A DNA stretch of 64,000 nt, taken from the NCBI RefSeq assembly GCF_022343555.1, contig NZ_JAKQZH010000006.1:1-64000 (forward strand), in the 5' to 3' direction. The notes beneath the pieces were generated by a model. That model searched no databases, had not been told where the DNA came from, and saw only the letters and a program-made list of their open reading frames with translations. Positions 16,606 through 26,115 of the stretch are shown here, one piece after another. Positions within the stretch are counted from its first letter, which is position 1. Each line of letters begins with the position of its first letter. The translations under genes and the position numbers were made by a program. This DNA comes from Marinobacter sp. C7. Lineage in GTDB: Bacteria > Pseudomonadota > Gammaproteobacteria > Pseudomonadales > Oleiphilaceae.

Positions 16606-18039
16606 TTACTCCTGCTGGTTATCGGCGTTCATCGCCGCTTCCATCTCGGTGTCTCCGGCATCCACTTCGGCCTGCTCCAGGATGCCCCGGGGAAGTTCTT
16701 TCTTGACTCTCACGCCTAACTCCACAAACCGGTTCGCCTGGGAAATCAGGTTACCACGGCCCCGGGTCAGGGTATTCATGGCCGAATCGTAGCTGCCCTG
16801 GGCGGTTTGCAACTGACTTCCCAGGCGCTCCATGGCCTCCACAAAAACTCTGAGCTTGTCATAGACCGCACTGGCCCGATCGGCAATCCGCCGGGCATTC
16901 TGGCTCTGGCGTTCATAGCGCCAGATATTCTCGATGGTCCGCAGTGTGGCCAGCAGCGTGGTCGGCGTGACCACAATAATCTTTCGCTCGAAGGCTTCTG
17001 CGAAAAGGTTCTCGTCCTGCTGAAATGCCGCCACGAACGCCGGCTCGATGGGCATGAACAACAGCACGAAATCCGGCGAATGCAGGCCATGGAGCTGACT
17101 GTAATCTTTCTCGCTCAGGGTCCGGATATGGTTCCGGACTGCCTCCACATGCTGTTTCAGCGCCTCGGCACGGGCATTCTCATCTTCCTCGTTGACCCAC
17201 TGCTGGTAGGCCAGAAGGGACACCTTGGAATCCACAATCAGGTTCCGGTTATCCGGCAGATGCACTACCACATCCGGGCGCAACAGCTGGTGCTCGCCGT
17301 CCCGGTAACTGCCCTGGGTTTCGTATTCAATGCCTTTTCGCAGGCCGGACTTTTCCAGCACCCGCTCCAGAATCAGCTCACCCCAGTTGCCCTGGATCTT
17401 CTTGTCACCCTTCAGGGCCCTGGTCAGGTTGGCGGCCTCTTCGGTGATCTGCCGGTTCAGCTCCTGCAGCGACTTGATCTCGCTTCGCAATGCCTGGCGG
17501 TCCCGGGTCTCGGTGGTGTAGACATCCTCCACCCGCTTGCGGAAGTCCTGCAACTGATCCCGGAAAGGATTGAGCAGGCTGTCCAGGCTGGTTCGGGTCT
17601 GCTGGGTGAAGCGCTCGTTCTTCTGATCGAAAATCCGGTTGGCCAGGTTTTCGAACTCCTGTTTCAACGCATCGCGGTTACGCTCCAGCAGCTCCAGCTT
17701 CTCTGCCGCCGAACGGCGCTCCCGGTCCAGGGCAACTTCCTGTTCGCGAAGCCTCACCTTCACACGGTGCAGCTCGCCGGAAAGATCCTCGATCCGGGCC
17801 TGCAGGTTTTTACGCTCGCCTTCCAGTTGGTCGATCCACTGTCGCTTGCCGCCAACATCCGACTCAAGCCCCGCCACCCGCGTCTCAGCATTGAACGCCC
17901 TGGCTTGCCAGCCATCCCCCTTGCGTGCCGAACGCATCAGGAGAGCGGCGAGCAGCACGATCAGCAACGCCAGCACTACCACTAATCCAGCCATCAACTC
18001 CGGCGAGGCCACTATCCATCGGGTTATTGCTTCCGGCAC
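16606..18039 (-). CDS. rmuC: DNA recombination protein RmuC
   Basis: RmuC limits recombination between inverted repeats, and the family carries a restriction-endonuclease-like domain. Visible here: an N-terminal membrane segment (LMAGLVVVLALLIVLLAALL region, about residues 13-33), a long coiled coil (about 45-210, with EREL/DREL-rich heptads), and the conserved domain with NWGELILERVLEKSGL and VVHLPDNRNLIVDSKVSL. Length 477 aa is typical. GTG start with AGGAGC about 9 nt upstream. It is followed after 5 nt by the exported TPR-like gene. Confidence 0.93.
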   Translation of the reverse strand: MPEAITRWIVASPELMAGLVVVLALLIVLLAALLMRSARKGDGWQARAFNAETRVAGLESDVGGKRQWIDQLEGERKNLQARIEDLSGELHRVKVRLREQEVALDRERRSAAEKLELLERNRDALKQEFENLANRIFDQKNERFTQQTRTSLDSLLNPFRDQLQDFRKRVEDVYTTETRDRQALRSEIKSLQELNRQITEEAANLTRALKGDKKIQGNWGELILERVLEKSGLRKGIEYETQGSYRDGEHQLLRPDVVVHLPDNRNLIVDSKVSLLAYQQWVNEEDENARAEALKQHVEAVRNHIRTLSEKDYSQLHGLHSPDFVLLFMPIEPAFVAAFQQDENLFAEAFERKIIVVTPTTLLATLRTIENIWRYERQSQNARRIADRASAVYDKLRVFVEAMERLGSQLQTAQGSYDSAMNTLTRGRGNLISQANRFVELGVRVKKELPRGILEQAEVDAGDTEMEAAMNADNQQE

Positions 18040-18311
18040 TGCAAGACGCTCCTGGTTGGTATTCCCGGATGATCACATAATGAAGAACAGTTTAACGTAA
18101 CAATGGAACCTTTTGCGTTGCCTCCCGTTCATAGGCATTAATGAGGGTCTTGCGACCTCGACTGATTGGCAAATTGATCACCGATGCGCATCTGACTCTG
18201 GACGCGCCTCGTAATATCCACTAAAAGAATAAAGTGTTCGTCCTGTTTATTTTGATTACATTTTTTTCACGGCCGGGGCGAATCCGCAGTCAGAGGATGG
18301 ACAGGCAAATT

Positions 18312-18701
18312 ATGCTGAAAGAACTGTGGCGAAAACTGGGATCAGAACTCTGGCAGGAGAACCGGGCCGGGGATGGTGTGGAATCAGGTGTTTTGAGCAG
18401 GCGCAAGAAAACCTACCCGAAAGGTTTCCGGATCCTGCCCCACATCACCCACACAGGTGAATTTCACCTGGAGCGCCTGACAAAAATCCTGAAAGAACGC
18501 TACGGCCAGAGTTTTTCTGTCCCGGATAGCCGGAGTGAGAACGACGGCGCCATCAGGGAATTGATCAGTTTTGCCTCCCGTATCCAGGATCAGGATATCC
18601 AGCGCGAGTTGTTGCTGTTCTATCTGAATTGCTCTCCGGTGATTCAGGAGTACCTGCGTTCGCAGACCGATCTCGGCGAAGGCCCCTTCCTGACCAGGTA
18701 A
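18312..18701 (+). CDS. Conserved-looking hypothetical protein
   Basis: Not recognised. A 129-aa soluble, charged protein without signal peptide or membrane segment from this start. It contains a basic SRRKKTYPKGFRILPH patch followed by a helical region (GEFHLERLTKILKERYGQSF; DQDIQRELLLFYLNCSP). The frame is open back to 18234, but that would add an unlikely hydrophobic-basic leader. ATG 18312 has ACAGG 6 nt upstream; ATG 18297 is an alternative. The following gene is the RimB-like lipoprotein, 146 nt downstream on the same strand, so a functional link is possible but unproven. Confidence 0.65.
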   Translation: MLKELWRKLGSELWQENRAGDGVESGVLSRRKKTYPKGFRILPHITHTGEFHLERLTKILKERYGQSFSVPDSRSENDGAIRELISFASRIQDQDIQRELLLFYLNCSPVIQEYLRSQTDLGEGPFLTR

Positions 18702-18847
18702 TCCACCCTGCCCGTTAACCAACTGTAAAGTCACTACACAGGTTGGTTGCGGTATACTCCCCGGCCTAATTGGACACATTCGAGGCACAGACCATCAGCA
18801 CGCCCTTAATATCCGGGTGTAGTTGTCTGCCGGCTCAGGGGTACTTC

Positions 18848-19642
18848 ATGAGTTACAATCGTTCGCGGGCTGGTTTTCCGTTCCTATCGATCATCGTCGC
18901 TGCCGGGCTGGGCCTGGTGCTTGCCGGCTGCTCGTCTGACCGCTATTTCATGGTTCCGAAAAAAGACCTGACAGAGCTGAACTCGTCGGTGCAATCCCAG
19001 CGGGCCACGCTTGTCACCATGGAAGGCAACGCCTCGGTCCGCCATGAACAGCTGTTGCAAGGCCAGAAACTGTCCACCCAGACCATTCTGAACGCCATTG
19101 CAGAACAGGTCGAAAAGCCGGTCTGCCCCCCGGTTCCCGCACAACGAGCCTGCCCCACAGTGGCAGACACCGGCCGCGCCGATCGTCTGAAAGGCAAGGT
19201 TGTTGTCGGTGAGGTTGAAAAATTCTACCTTGCCGAACCGGGGCTGGTTTATACCGCACGAATCGATAGTGGCGCCGAGACTTCCTCCATAGATGCCCGC
19301 AACATCACACGTTTTGAGCGGGATGGCAGCAACTGGGTGCGCTTTGACGTTCCGGTTCCGGGCACCGACGAACTGGTGACCATGGAGAAAGAAATTTCCC
19401 GGAGGGTTCGCATTATCCAGGCCAGCGCCGACGACTCGGAGCGGCGGGTCGTGGTCGAACTCCAGTTTGCCATTGGCGATCACAAGCAGGTTGCCGAATT
19501 TACCCTGGCGGATCGCAGTAACCTGACCTACGAAGTGCTGATCGGCCGAAATGTCCTCCGGGATGTGATGCTGATTGATGTCGGCAAGGAATACGCCACT
19601 GAGCTGCCCAAGAACCTGAAACGCAACGGAGACGACGCTTGA
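18848..19642 (+). CDS. RimB/retropepsin-like protease lipoprotein (ATP-dependent zinc protease family)
   Basis: Lipoprotein with signal and lipobox LAGC (Cys28), a short coiled-coil-like region (about 35-95) and a C-terminal single-domain retropepsin-like fold. The family is usually annotated as ATP-dependent zinc protease, but the motif ARIDSGAETSSIDA (Asp140) is that of an aspartic protease. It lies in the periplasm by its lipobox. The next two genes overlap or abut it, forming the three-gene set (protease, inactive transglutaminase/7TM, ATP-grasp) described by comparative genomics as a peptide-modification system. ATG 18848 was chosen because the lipoprotein signal begins there. Its substrate is unknown. 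Confidence 0.85.
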   Translation: MSYNRSRAGFPFLSIIVAAGLGLVLAGCSSDRYFMVPKKDLTELNSSVQSQRATLVTMEGNASVRHEQLLQGQKLSTQTILNAIAEQVEKPVCPPVPAQRACPTVADTGRADRLKGKVVVGEVEKFYLAEPGLVYTARIDSGAETSSIDARNITRFERDGSNWVRFDVPVPGTDELVTMEKEISRRVRIIQASADDSERRVVVELQFAIGDHKQVAEFTLADRSNLTYEVLIGRNVLRDVMLIDVGKEYATELPKNLKRNGDDA

Positions 19643-21156
19643 CCAGCCGTTCGCGAATCCCGTTTTACGTCGCCGTCCTGCTCCTGATCGGGGCTGGCAT
19701 ATCCCTGGCCATCTGGCGCCACGTTGAGCTGGGCATCCCATGGCTCACCGGTGAACAGCGTCCGGTCTGGATGGTCGAGGCGCGAGTGGACTTCGTGGGG
19801 ACCGGCGAGCCGGTGCTCGCGAGCCTGAACATTCCGGAGCAGCCCCCGGGCTTCAGTATCATTTCGGAACAGGCCGCCTCTCCCGGCTACGGATTCTCTA
19901 TTGTGGACAACTCCGGCGCCCGCAGGGCGGAATGGAGCAAACGGGACGTCTCCGGTCCACAGACCCTCTACTTCAAGGCCCAGTTCATTCCTACGGATGA
20001 TGCCCGGCCCCGGCGCCTGACCAGGGAGCCACGCACCCGGGAGATGTTTTGGGAAGAGCCCCAGGCAACCGCGGTCCGGGAAATCCTTACCCAGGCACGA
20101 GAACGTTCCAGCACGCCCGAGAGCATGACCCGCGAGCTGATCCGCCTGCTGCAGCCGGACACCAGGACCCAGAACACCACACTGCTGGTGGCCGAGGAGA
20201 ACTACCTCCAGTTGCTGGTGGACATGCTTAACCACGCGGGCATTCCCGCCCGAACGGCGGATGGCCTCCGGCTCGAGGATGCCCGTCGTCGGCAGCCGCT
20301 GATGCCCTTCCTGCAGATCTATAACGGCGATCAGTGGCTGACGTTCGACCCCCAGACTGCCGAGCAGGGGGTGCCGGAAAACCTGCTGCTCTGGCGCCAG
20401 GGCTCCGAATCCTTGCTCGATGTTGTCGGCGGCGATAATTCCGAGATCAGCTTTTCCATGCTCCGACAGACAGTTCCCGCCCTTCAGCTGGCCACCATGC
20501 AGGCGGAATCCAACGGTCTGGGTTTTCTGAGCTTCTACGAGCTGCCCATCGAGGAACAGAGCATGTTCCGGATGCTGCTGCTCCTGCCGCTGGGCGCACT
20601 GATCGTGGCCTTCATGCGCATGGTGATCGGCATCCGCACCTCTGGCACGTTCATGCCCGTGCTGATCGCCGTAGCCTTTGTACAGACCACACTGGTCCCC
20701 GGGCTGATCGCATTTCTCTCCGTTGTGGCCATCGGTCTGCTGATGCGGGGTTATCTTTCCAGCCTAAACCTGTTGCTGGTCTCCCGGATCTCCGCGCTCA
20801 TTATCCTGGTCATCTTTATCACCGCCGGCCTGTCCATTATCGGCTACCAGATGGGCTTCAACACCGGCATGACAGTGACCTTCTTTCCCATGGTGATCAT
20901 CGCCTGGACCATCGAGCGGATGTCCATCCTCTGGGAAGAGGAAGGCGTCCGGGAAGTCATGATCCAGGGCTCCGGCAGTCTGTTCGTGGCCATCTGTGCC
21001 TATCTGGTCATGAGCGCCCCGCTTTCCGGCCACCTGACCTTCAACTTCCCGGAGCTTCACCTGGTGATTCTCGGGTTGATCCTGCTGATGGGTCAGTACA
21101 CCGGCTACAAGCTCAGCGAACTTCGTCGATTCTCACCCATGAAGGTGTACGACTGA
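19639..21156 (+). CDS. Inactive transglutaminase fused to 7-TM domain
   Basis: 505-aa membrane protein with an N-terminal TM segment (about residues 6-26), a periplasmic transglutaminase-like domain (about 140-265, including VDMLNHAGIPARTADGLRLED and DQWLTFDPQT, where the usual catalytic Cys is not evident), and a C-terminal block of about seven helices starting near residue 310. The TTG start overlaps the stop of the upstream gene (TTGA), so translation is coupled. The family is known only by domain analysis; a role as receptor or transporter for a peptide handled by its neighbours is inference. Confidence 0.88.
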   Translation: MTSRSRIPFYVAVLLLIGAGISLAIWRHVELGIPWLTGEQRPVWMVEARVDFVGTGEPVLASLNIPEQPPGFSIISEQAASPGYGFSIVDNSGARRAEWSKRDVSGPQTLYFKAQFIPTDDARPRRLTREPRTREMFWEEPQATAVREILTQARERSSTPESMTRELIRLLQPDTRTQNTTLLVAEENYLQLLVDMLNHAGIPARTADGLRLEDARRRQPLMPFLQIYNGDQWLTFDPQTAEQGVPENLLLWRQGSESLLDVVGGDNSEISFSMLRQTVPALQLATMQAESNGLGFLSFYELPIEEQSMFRMLLLLPLGALIVAFMRMVIGIRTSGTFMPVLIAVAFVQTTLVPGLIAFLSVVAIGLLMRGYLSSLNLLLVSRISALIILVIFITAGLSIIGYQMGFNTGMTVTFFPMVIIAWTIERMSILWEEEGVREVMIQGSGSLFVAICAYLVMSAPLSGHLTFNFPELHLVILGLILLMGQYTGYKLSELRRFSPMKVYD

Positions 21157-21157
21157 C

Positions 21158-22105
21158 ATGGAGTGGATTTCTCCCCGGAGACTGAAGCGGCTTGGCATGC
21201 TCAACATGAATCGGCGCAATGTGGACTACATTGCCCGATACAATGATCGCTCGTCCTATCCGCTGGTGGACAACAAACTGAAAACCAAGCTGGCGGTGGC
21301 GGAGTATGGCGTCAAGACGCCCCGGCTTTTGCAGATCGTCCGTGAGCAGCACGAAATTTCTCACTTCCGGGAAATGGCTGAGGACCTGGAAGGCTTCGCG
21401 ATCAAGCCTGCAAAAGGGTCAGGTGGTAAAGGGATCACTGTCATCACAGGCCGGGACGGAGAAGAATACATCAAGGCCTCGGGCGCGCGAGTGGATGCGC
21501 CCTACCTCGAGCGCCATCTGACCAACATCCTGGCCGGCCTGTATTCGCTGGCGGGCACACCGGATGTCGCCATCGTCGAAAACCTGGTCCAGTCTGATCC
21601 GAACCTGGCCCGTTACTCCCATCAGGGGGTTCCCGATATTCGAATCGTCGTTTTCCAGGGCTATCCAGTCATGGCGATGCTGAGACTCGCCACGACGGCC
21701 TCGGACGGCAAGGCGAACCTTCATCAGGGTGCGGTGGGCGTGGGCCTCGATATCGGCTCCGGCCGCAGCCTCAATGCGGTTCAGTTCAACCGCCCGATCA
21801 CTCTGCACCCGGATACCGGCCTGGCACTGGAAAACATCGAGATAAGCGCATGGGACGAAATGCTGGAGATGGCCTCACGCTGCTACGAGGCCACCGGGCT
21901 GGGGTACATGGGCGTCGATCTGGTCGTGGACGCCGAGGAAGGTCCCCTGTTGCTCGAACTGAATGCCCGCCCGGGCCTGGCCATCCAGATGGCAAACGGC
22001 TGCGGCCTGCTACCCAGATTGCGGGCCATTGAGAGTCTCAAACGCCCCCACTTCTCTCCAAGCGAGCGCGCACGGTTCGCGATGGAAACCTTCGCCAGCC
22101 TCTGA
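21158..22105 (+). CDS. Alpha-L-glutamate ligase-like protein (RimK-type ATP-grasp)
   Basis: ATP-grasp ligase that probably forms an amide or peptide bond to an amino acid using ATP. Lysine-containing nucleotide-binding segment AIKPAKGSGGKGITVI, then the substrate region RIVVFQGYPVMAMLR and the metal-binding LLLELNARPGLAIQ block are visible. 315 aa, no signal peptide, so cytoplasmic, unlike its two operon partners. ATG lies 1 nt after the stop of the 7-TM gene. A terminator follows at 22120. The true acceptor is unknown; unlike RimK itself it is not next to rpsF. Confidence 0.88.
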   Translation: MEWISPRRLKRLGMLNMNRRNVDYIARYNDRSSYPLVDNKLKTKLAVAEYGVKTPRLLQIVREQHEISHFREMAEDLEGFAIKPAKGSGGKGITVITGRDGEEYIKASGARVDAPYLERHLTNILAGLYSLAGTPDVAIVENLVQSDPNLARYSHQGVPDIRIVVFQGYPVMAMLRLATTASDGKANLHQGAVGVGLDIGSGRSLNAVQFNRPITLHPDTGLALENIEISAWDEMLEMASRCYEATGLGYMGVDLVVDAEEGPLLLELNARPGLAIQMANGCGLLPRLRAIESLKRPHFSPSERARFAMETFASL

Positions 22106-22119
22106 ATCCCGGAATCGGA

Positions 22120-22152
22120 CAAAAAAAAACGGGGCCGTGGCCCCGTTCTTTC
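22120..22152. terminator. Bidirectional intrinsic terminator between convergent genes
   Basis: Stem ACGGGGCC / GGCCCCGT (22129-22146) with a GT loop. Read on the minus strand it is followed by a run of nine T, so it should end the BCCT transcript strongly; on the plus strand TTCTTT follows, ending the ATP-grasp operon. Confidence 0.9.
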
Positions 22153-22165
22153 GATCCGCTGACGA

Positions 22166-23755
22166 TCAGAGTTCGCCTCTGGCAATCAGCAGCTTGCGCT
22201 CGTGACTGAGCCCCTTGAGCAGGCCCCAGGTCATTACCAGGAGAATTGCCGTGAATGGCAGGCCCGCGCTGATCGCCGTCGCCTGGATGGCTCCCAGCGC
22301 ATCAGCACCGCCACCAAAGATCAGAGCCGCAGCGATGGCGCCCTCCATAACAGCCCAGAAAACACGCTGTGCAGTCGGAGCGTCGGTCTTGCCGCCGGCG
22401 GTAATGCTGTCGATCACCAACGAACCGGAATCAGAGGACGTTACAAAGAACACCAGCACGAGGATGATTGCCACGAAGGAGATGATGCCGGTCAGCGGCA
22501 GGTTGGCAAACATCTGGAACAGTGCCAGGGATACGTCGGTCAGCCCCTCCTCGGCCAGCGCACCAATTCCGTTCTGGATCTGCTCGAGAGCGGAACCACC
22601 GAAGCTGCTCATCCAGACGACAGTAACCAGTGTCGGGATCAGAAGTACCGCAATGATGAATTCACGAACGGTACGGCCCCGGGAAACACGGGCGATAAAC
22701 ATACCCACGAACGGTGACCAGGAAATCCACCAGGCCCAGTAGAAGACAGTCCAGCCCTGGAACCAGGCCTCGTCTTCACGGCCAAACGGATTACTCAGTG
22801 GCACAATGTTGGCCACATAGCTGGAGGATGTAACCCACATGGTTTCCAGAATACTCATGGTCGGGCCGGCAAAGATTACGAAGAACAGCAATACGGCGGC
22901 AATGCCCATATTGATGTTACTGAGCACCTTCACACCACCTTCCAGGCCACGGAGTACGGAGATCAATGCAAGCGCAGTGACGCCAACAATAATGGCCATC
23001 TGAACATTAATGCCGGAGCCGGTTCCGAAGAGATAGTCCAGGCCGGAGGCGGCCTGCTGTGCACCGAAGCCGAGGGAGGTCGCCAGACCGAAAATCGTGG
23101 CAACCACGGCCAGAACATCAATGATGTGGCCAGGCCAGCCCCAGACCTTATCCTTCAGCAGAGGGAAGAAGGCGGAGCGGATGGTCAGCGGCATGTTCTT
23201 GTTGAATGCAAAGAAGGCCAGTGACAACGCAACCACGGCATAGATTGCCCAGGGATGCAGACCCCAGTGATACATCGTTGCCCCCATGGCGAGGTTCGCT
23301 GCCTCTGGCGAATTCGCCTCAACATTGAAGGGGGTCTCGTACCAGCCGGTGTAATAGGCGGTCGGTTCCGCGACTGCCCAGAACATCAGGCCAATACCCA
23401 TGCCCGCTGCAAACAGCATGGCAAACCACGACGGCCTGGAGAACTCGGGCTTGGCATCCTGGCCACCGATCCGGATTTTGCCCATAGGCATGAAGATCAG
23501 GGCAATACAAACAACCACGAAGATATTGGCACTGATCAGGAAAAACCAGTCAAAGCTGGCAATGATGTCCCATTTCGCTCCATCGAGCATTTCTTTCGCC
23601 GGCGTCGGGAACATCAACGTCCCGATGACAAAAGCCACTACAATAAGAGCGGAAACTGGGAACACCCAGTTATGGAGATCGAGGCCCAGAACATTGATAT
23701 TGTCCTGACCCGCGACGTAATCCGTCTGATATTCGTCTTTCACTACCTCGCCCAC
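22166..23755 (-). CDS. BCCT-family transporter (betaine/choline/carnitine type)
   Basis: 529-aa secondary transporter with about 12 transmembrane segments. Diagnostic blocks are GMGIGLMFWAVAEP near residue 120 and the tryptophan-rich helix FYWAWWISWSPFVGMFIARVSRGRTVREF. Family members import glycine betaine, choline or related quaternary ammonium or sulfonium solutes with sodium or protons, often for osmoprotection. GTG start with GGGAGG about 9 nt upstream. It is alone, convergent with the ATP-grasp operon and divergent from the FMN protein at 24006. The substrate cannot be fixed from sequence. Confidence 0.93.
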   Translation of the reverse strand: MGEVVKDEYQTDYVAGQDNINVLGLDLHNWVFPVSALIVVAFVIGTLMFPTPAKEMLDGAKWDIIASFDWFFLISANIFVVVCIALIFMPMGKIRIGGQDAKPEFSRPSWFAMLFAAGMGIGLMFWAVAEPTAYYTGWYETPFNVEANSPEAANLAMGATMYHWGLHPWAIYAVVALSLAFFAFNKNMPLTIRSAFFPLLKDKVWGWPGHIIDVLAVVATIFGLATSLGFGAQQAASGLDYLFGTGSGINVQMAIIVGVTALALISVLRGLEGGVKVLSNINMGIAAVLLFFVIFAGPTMSILETMWVTSSSYVANIVPLSNPFGREDEAWFQGWTVFYWAWWISWSPFVGMFIARVSRGRTVREFIIAVLLIPTLVTVVWMSSFGGSALEQIQNGIGALAEEGLTDVSLALFQMFANLPLTGIISFVAIILVLVFFVTSSDSGSLVIDSITAGGKTDAPTAQRVFWAVMEGAIAAALIFGGGADALGAIQATAISAGLPFTAILLVMTWGLLKGLSHERKLLIARGEL

Positions 23756-24005
23756 GTTTTGGCGCCTCCCGGGTTAGAAATTCAATTTCAGAATCGGAGT
23801 TCAATTATTACAAGCGCGCAATTCTAATGTTTTGAGGTCAAAACATCAAAGCGCGCGCCTGATCGTTTTTACGTATTCTCCCTTATAAGAATAGTTCATT
23901 TCCTGAGTTTTCAACGTCGCGTTTCCGGCAATCCACTACCTTGCGCCGCAGGTATCTATATACTCTGCGCATCAAGACGTTAATGGCGAACAAACCGAGG
24001 TATCC

Positions 24006-25652
24006 ATGGAGAAGACCAAAACCTTCCCACTGCGCTACAGCGCTTATGCCCTGAGCATTGCAGGACTTATCGTTTCCCTGCCGGTTACTTTCTGGCTGGG
24101 GTATGGCTACGCAATTCCCGGAATCTTCGCCATACTCACCGCGATTGGAACCTACGATCTGGTCCAGACCAGGCATACGGTCAGCCGTAACTATCCGATC
24201 ATGGCCAACTTCCGCTATCTCTTTGAGTCTGTTGGTCCGGAGATCCGCCAGTATTTCATCCAATCGGATACCGAGGAGCGTCCTTTTTCCCGCGAGCAAC
24301 GCACGATCATCTATCAACGGGCGAAAAATGTCCTCGACAAGCGGCCATTCGGATCCCAGCTGCACATGTATGAAGAGGGCTTCGAGTGGATGAACCACTC
24401 CATGACGCCAACCAGACTCACCGATTCCGATTTCCGGATCCAGATCGGCAAAAAACGCGCCAAGCCATACAGCGCAAGTGTCTTCAACATCTCCGCCATG
24501 AGTTTTGGATCGCTGTCTGCCAACGCGATTCTCAGCTTGAACACCGGTGCAAAACTGGGTGGTTTCTACCACGACACCGGCGAGGGCTCGATTTCCCGGT
24601 ATCACCGCCAGCCCGGTGGCGACCTGGTGTGGGAGATAGGCTCGGGCTATTTCGGCTGCCGCAACAAGGATGGAAGCTTCAATGCGGAAATGTTCAAGCA
24701 AAACGCCAATCTTGAACAGGTAAAAATGATAGAGCTCAAACTATCCCAGGGCGCCAAACCCGGCCATGGTGGCATCCTGCCCGGCGCAAAGGTCACGCCG
24801 GAAATTGCCGAGGCCCGCGGCGTATCCGTGGGTGAGGATTGCGTATCTCCAGCCAGTCACTCCGCGTTTTCCAACCCCATCGAAATGCTGAGGTTCATAG
24901 ATTATCTGCGGGAGCTCTCCGGGGGTAAGCCGGTGGGTTTCAAACTGGCCATCGGACATCCCTGGGAATGGTTCGGCATCGTCAAGGCCATGCTGGAGAC
25001 AGACCTGAAACCGGACTTCATCGTGGTCGACGGCGGCGAAGGCGGTACCGGTGCCGCCCCATTGGAGTTCATCAATCGACTCGGCATGCCCATGACAGAA
25101 GCCCTGCTGCTCGTCCACAACACACTGGTGGCGACCGACCTGCGGGAAGACATTGCTATCGGCGCTGCCGGAAAGATCACCTCCGCCTTCAACATAGCAC
25201 GCACGCTGGCGCTTGGTGCCGACTGGTGTAACGCTGCCCGTGGCTACATGTTTGCCCTTGGCTGCATTCAGTCACTGAGTTGCCACACCGGGCGTTGTCC
25301 GAGCGGTATAGCCACCCAGGACCCCCGAAGGGGCGAGAAGCTGGATGTGGGACACAAGAGCGAGCGGGTGTATAACTTCCACAGGAACACCCTGGACGCC
25401 CTCCAGAATCTGCTGGAAGCGGCTGGGCTGAGGCATCCGTCGGAACTCGGGCCGGAGCATGTTATCCGGCGAGTCTCAAAGACCGAAATTCATTCCTATC
25501 TCGACCTCTACCCGTTCCTTGAGCCCGGCGCACTGCTTACCGGGGAGAAAACCGGCATGACGGTGTTCGACAAATACTGGCATGAAGCAAGGGCCGACTC
25601 CTTCGAGCCGCCCAACTTCATCATGAAGCTTCGGGAGACCAAGCTGCGGTAA
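24006..25652 (+). CDS. FMN-binding glutamate synthase-family protein, membrane-anchored
   Basis: Contains only the FMN-binding central domain of glutamate synthase large subunit, with no glutaminase domain. Two hydrophobic N-terminal segments (about residues 12-50) anchor it. Conserved parts include SFGSLSANAILSLN, KPGHGGILPGAKV, VVDGGEGGTGAAP and the 3Fe-4S-type cysteine set C-x5-C-x4-C in CIQSLSCHTGRCPSG. Without the amidotransferase domain, the amino donor and the real reaction are unknown. 548 aa; ATG with GAGGT upstream. It stands alone, divergent from the BCCT gene. Confidence 0.9.
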   Translation: MEKTKTFPLRYSAYALSIAGLIVSLPVTFWLGYGYAIPGIFAILTAIGTYDLVQTRHTVSRNYPIMANFRYLFESVGPEIRQYFIQSDTEERPFSREQRTIIYQRAKNVLDKRPFGSQLHMYEEGFEWMNHSMTPTRLTDSDFRIQIGKKRAKPYSASVFNISAMSFGSLSANAILSLNTGAKLGGFYHDTGEGSISRYHRQPGGDLVWEIGSGYFGCRNKDGSFNAEMFKQNANLEQVKMIELKLSQGAKPGHGGILPGAKVTPEIAEARGVSVGEDCVSPASHSAFSNPIEMLRFIDYLRELSGGKPVGFKLAIGHPWEWFGIVKAMLETDLKPDFIVVDGGEGGTGAAPLEFINRLGMPMTEALLLVHNTLVATDLREDIAIGAAGKITSAFNIARTLALGADWCNAARGYMFALGCIQSLSCHTGRCPSGIATQDPRRGEKLDVGHKSERVYNFHRNTLDALQNLLEAAGLRHPSELGPEHVIRRVSKTEIHSYLDLYPFLEPGALLTGEKTGMTVFDKYWHEARADSFEPPNFIMKLRETKLR

Positions 25653-25763
25653 ATTTTTGGAACTGAAACGCCAAAACCCTGTTTATTTTTCGGGTGGGCT
25701 GGTGTAGACTTCGCTCCCGCTAAGCCACTGAGATAAACCTCTTTTCTCGCGGTTAGCAGTTAA

Positions 25764-25840
25764 CGGGGCGTAGCGCAGCTTGGTAGCGCATCTGCATGGG
25801 GTGCAGAGGGTCGCAGGTTCAAATCCTGCCGTCCCGACCA
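25764..25840 (+). tRNA. tRNA-Pro (anticodon GGG)
   Basis: 77-nt cloverleaf with CCA encoded. Acceptor CGGGGCG pairs with CGTCCCG (one G-U); the anticodon stem TCTGC/GCAGA encloses loop ATGGGGT, giving anticodon GGG; T-arm GCAGG-TTCAAAT-CCTGC. A terminator follows 10 nt later. Confidence 0.97.
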
Positions 25841-25850
25841 AATTCCCTAA

Positions 25851-25882
25851 AAAACCCGGGCCTTGTCGCCCGGGTTTTTTTA
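25851..25882 (+). terminator. Terminator of tRNA-Pro
   Basis: Stem CCCGGGC / GCCCGGG (25855-25874), 6-nt loop, followed by seven T and preceded by six A. Confidence 0.93.
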
Positions 25883-26115
25883 TTTCTTCAACACCAACTT
25901 TCTCCTCCACGACACCCGCCACCCGGATGACGCCTCTCTCGCCGGCCGATTCCTGATCTCGATCACTTTTAAAACAGTTCAGCGTTGCCGAGAAGATACC
26001 TCTGGCTTCAAACTGGAAATAGAATCCCTTTTGGCCACGGCACCATGCGCATCGCCCCCCAGAAGGGCCTGAACTGTATCTTCCCCGATCTGATTACTGA
26101 ACTCAGAGGCACAGA

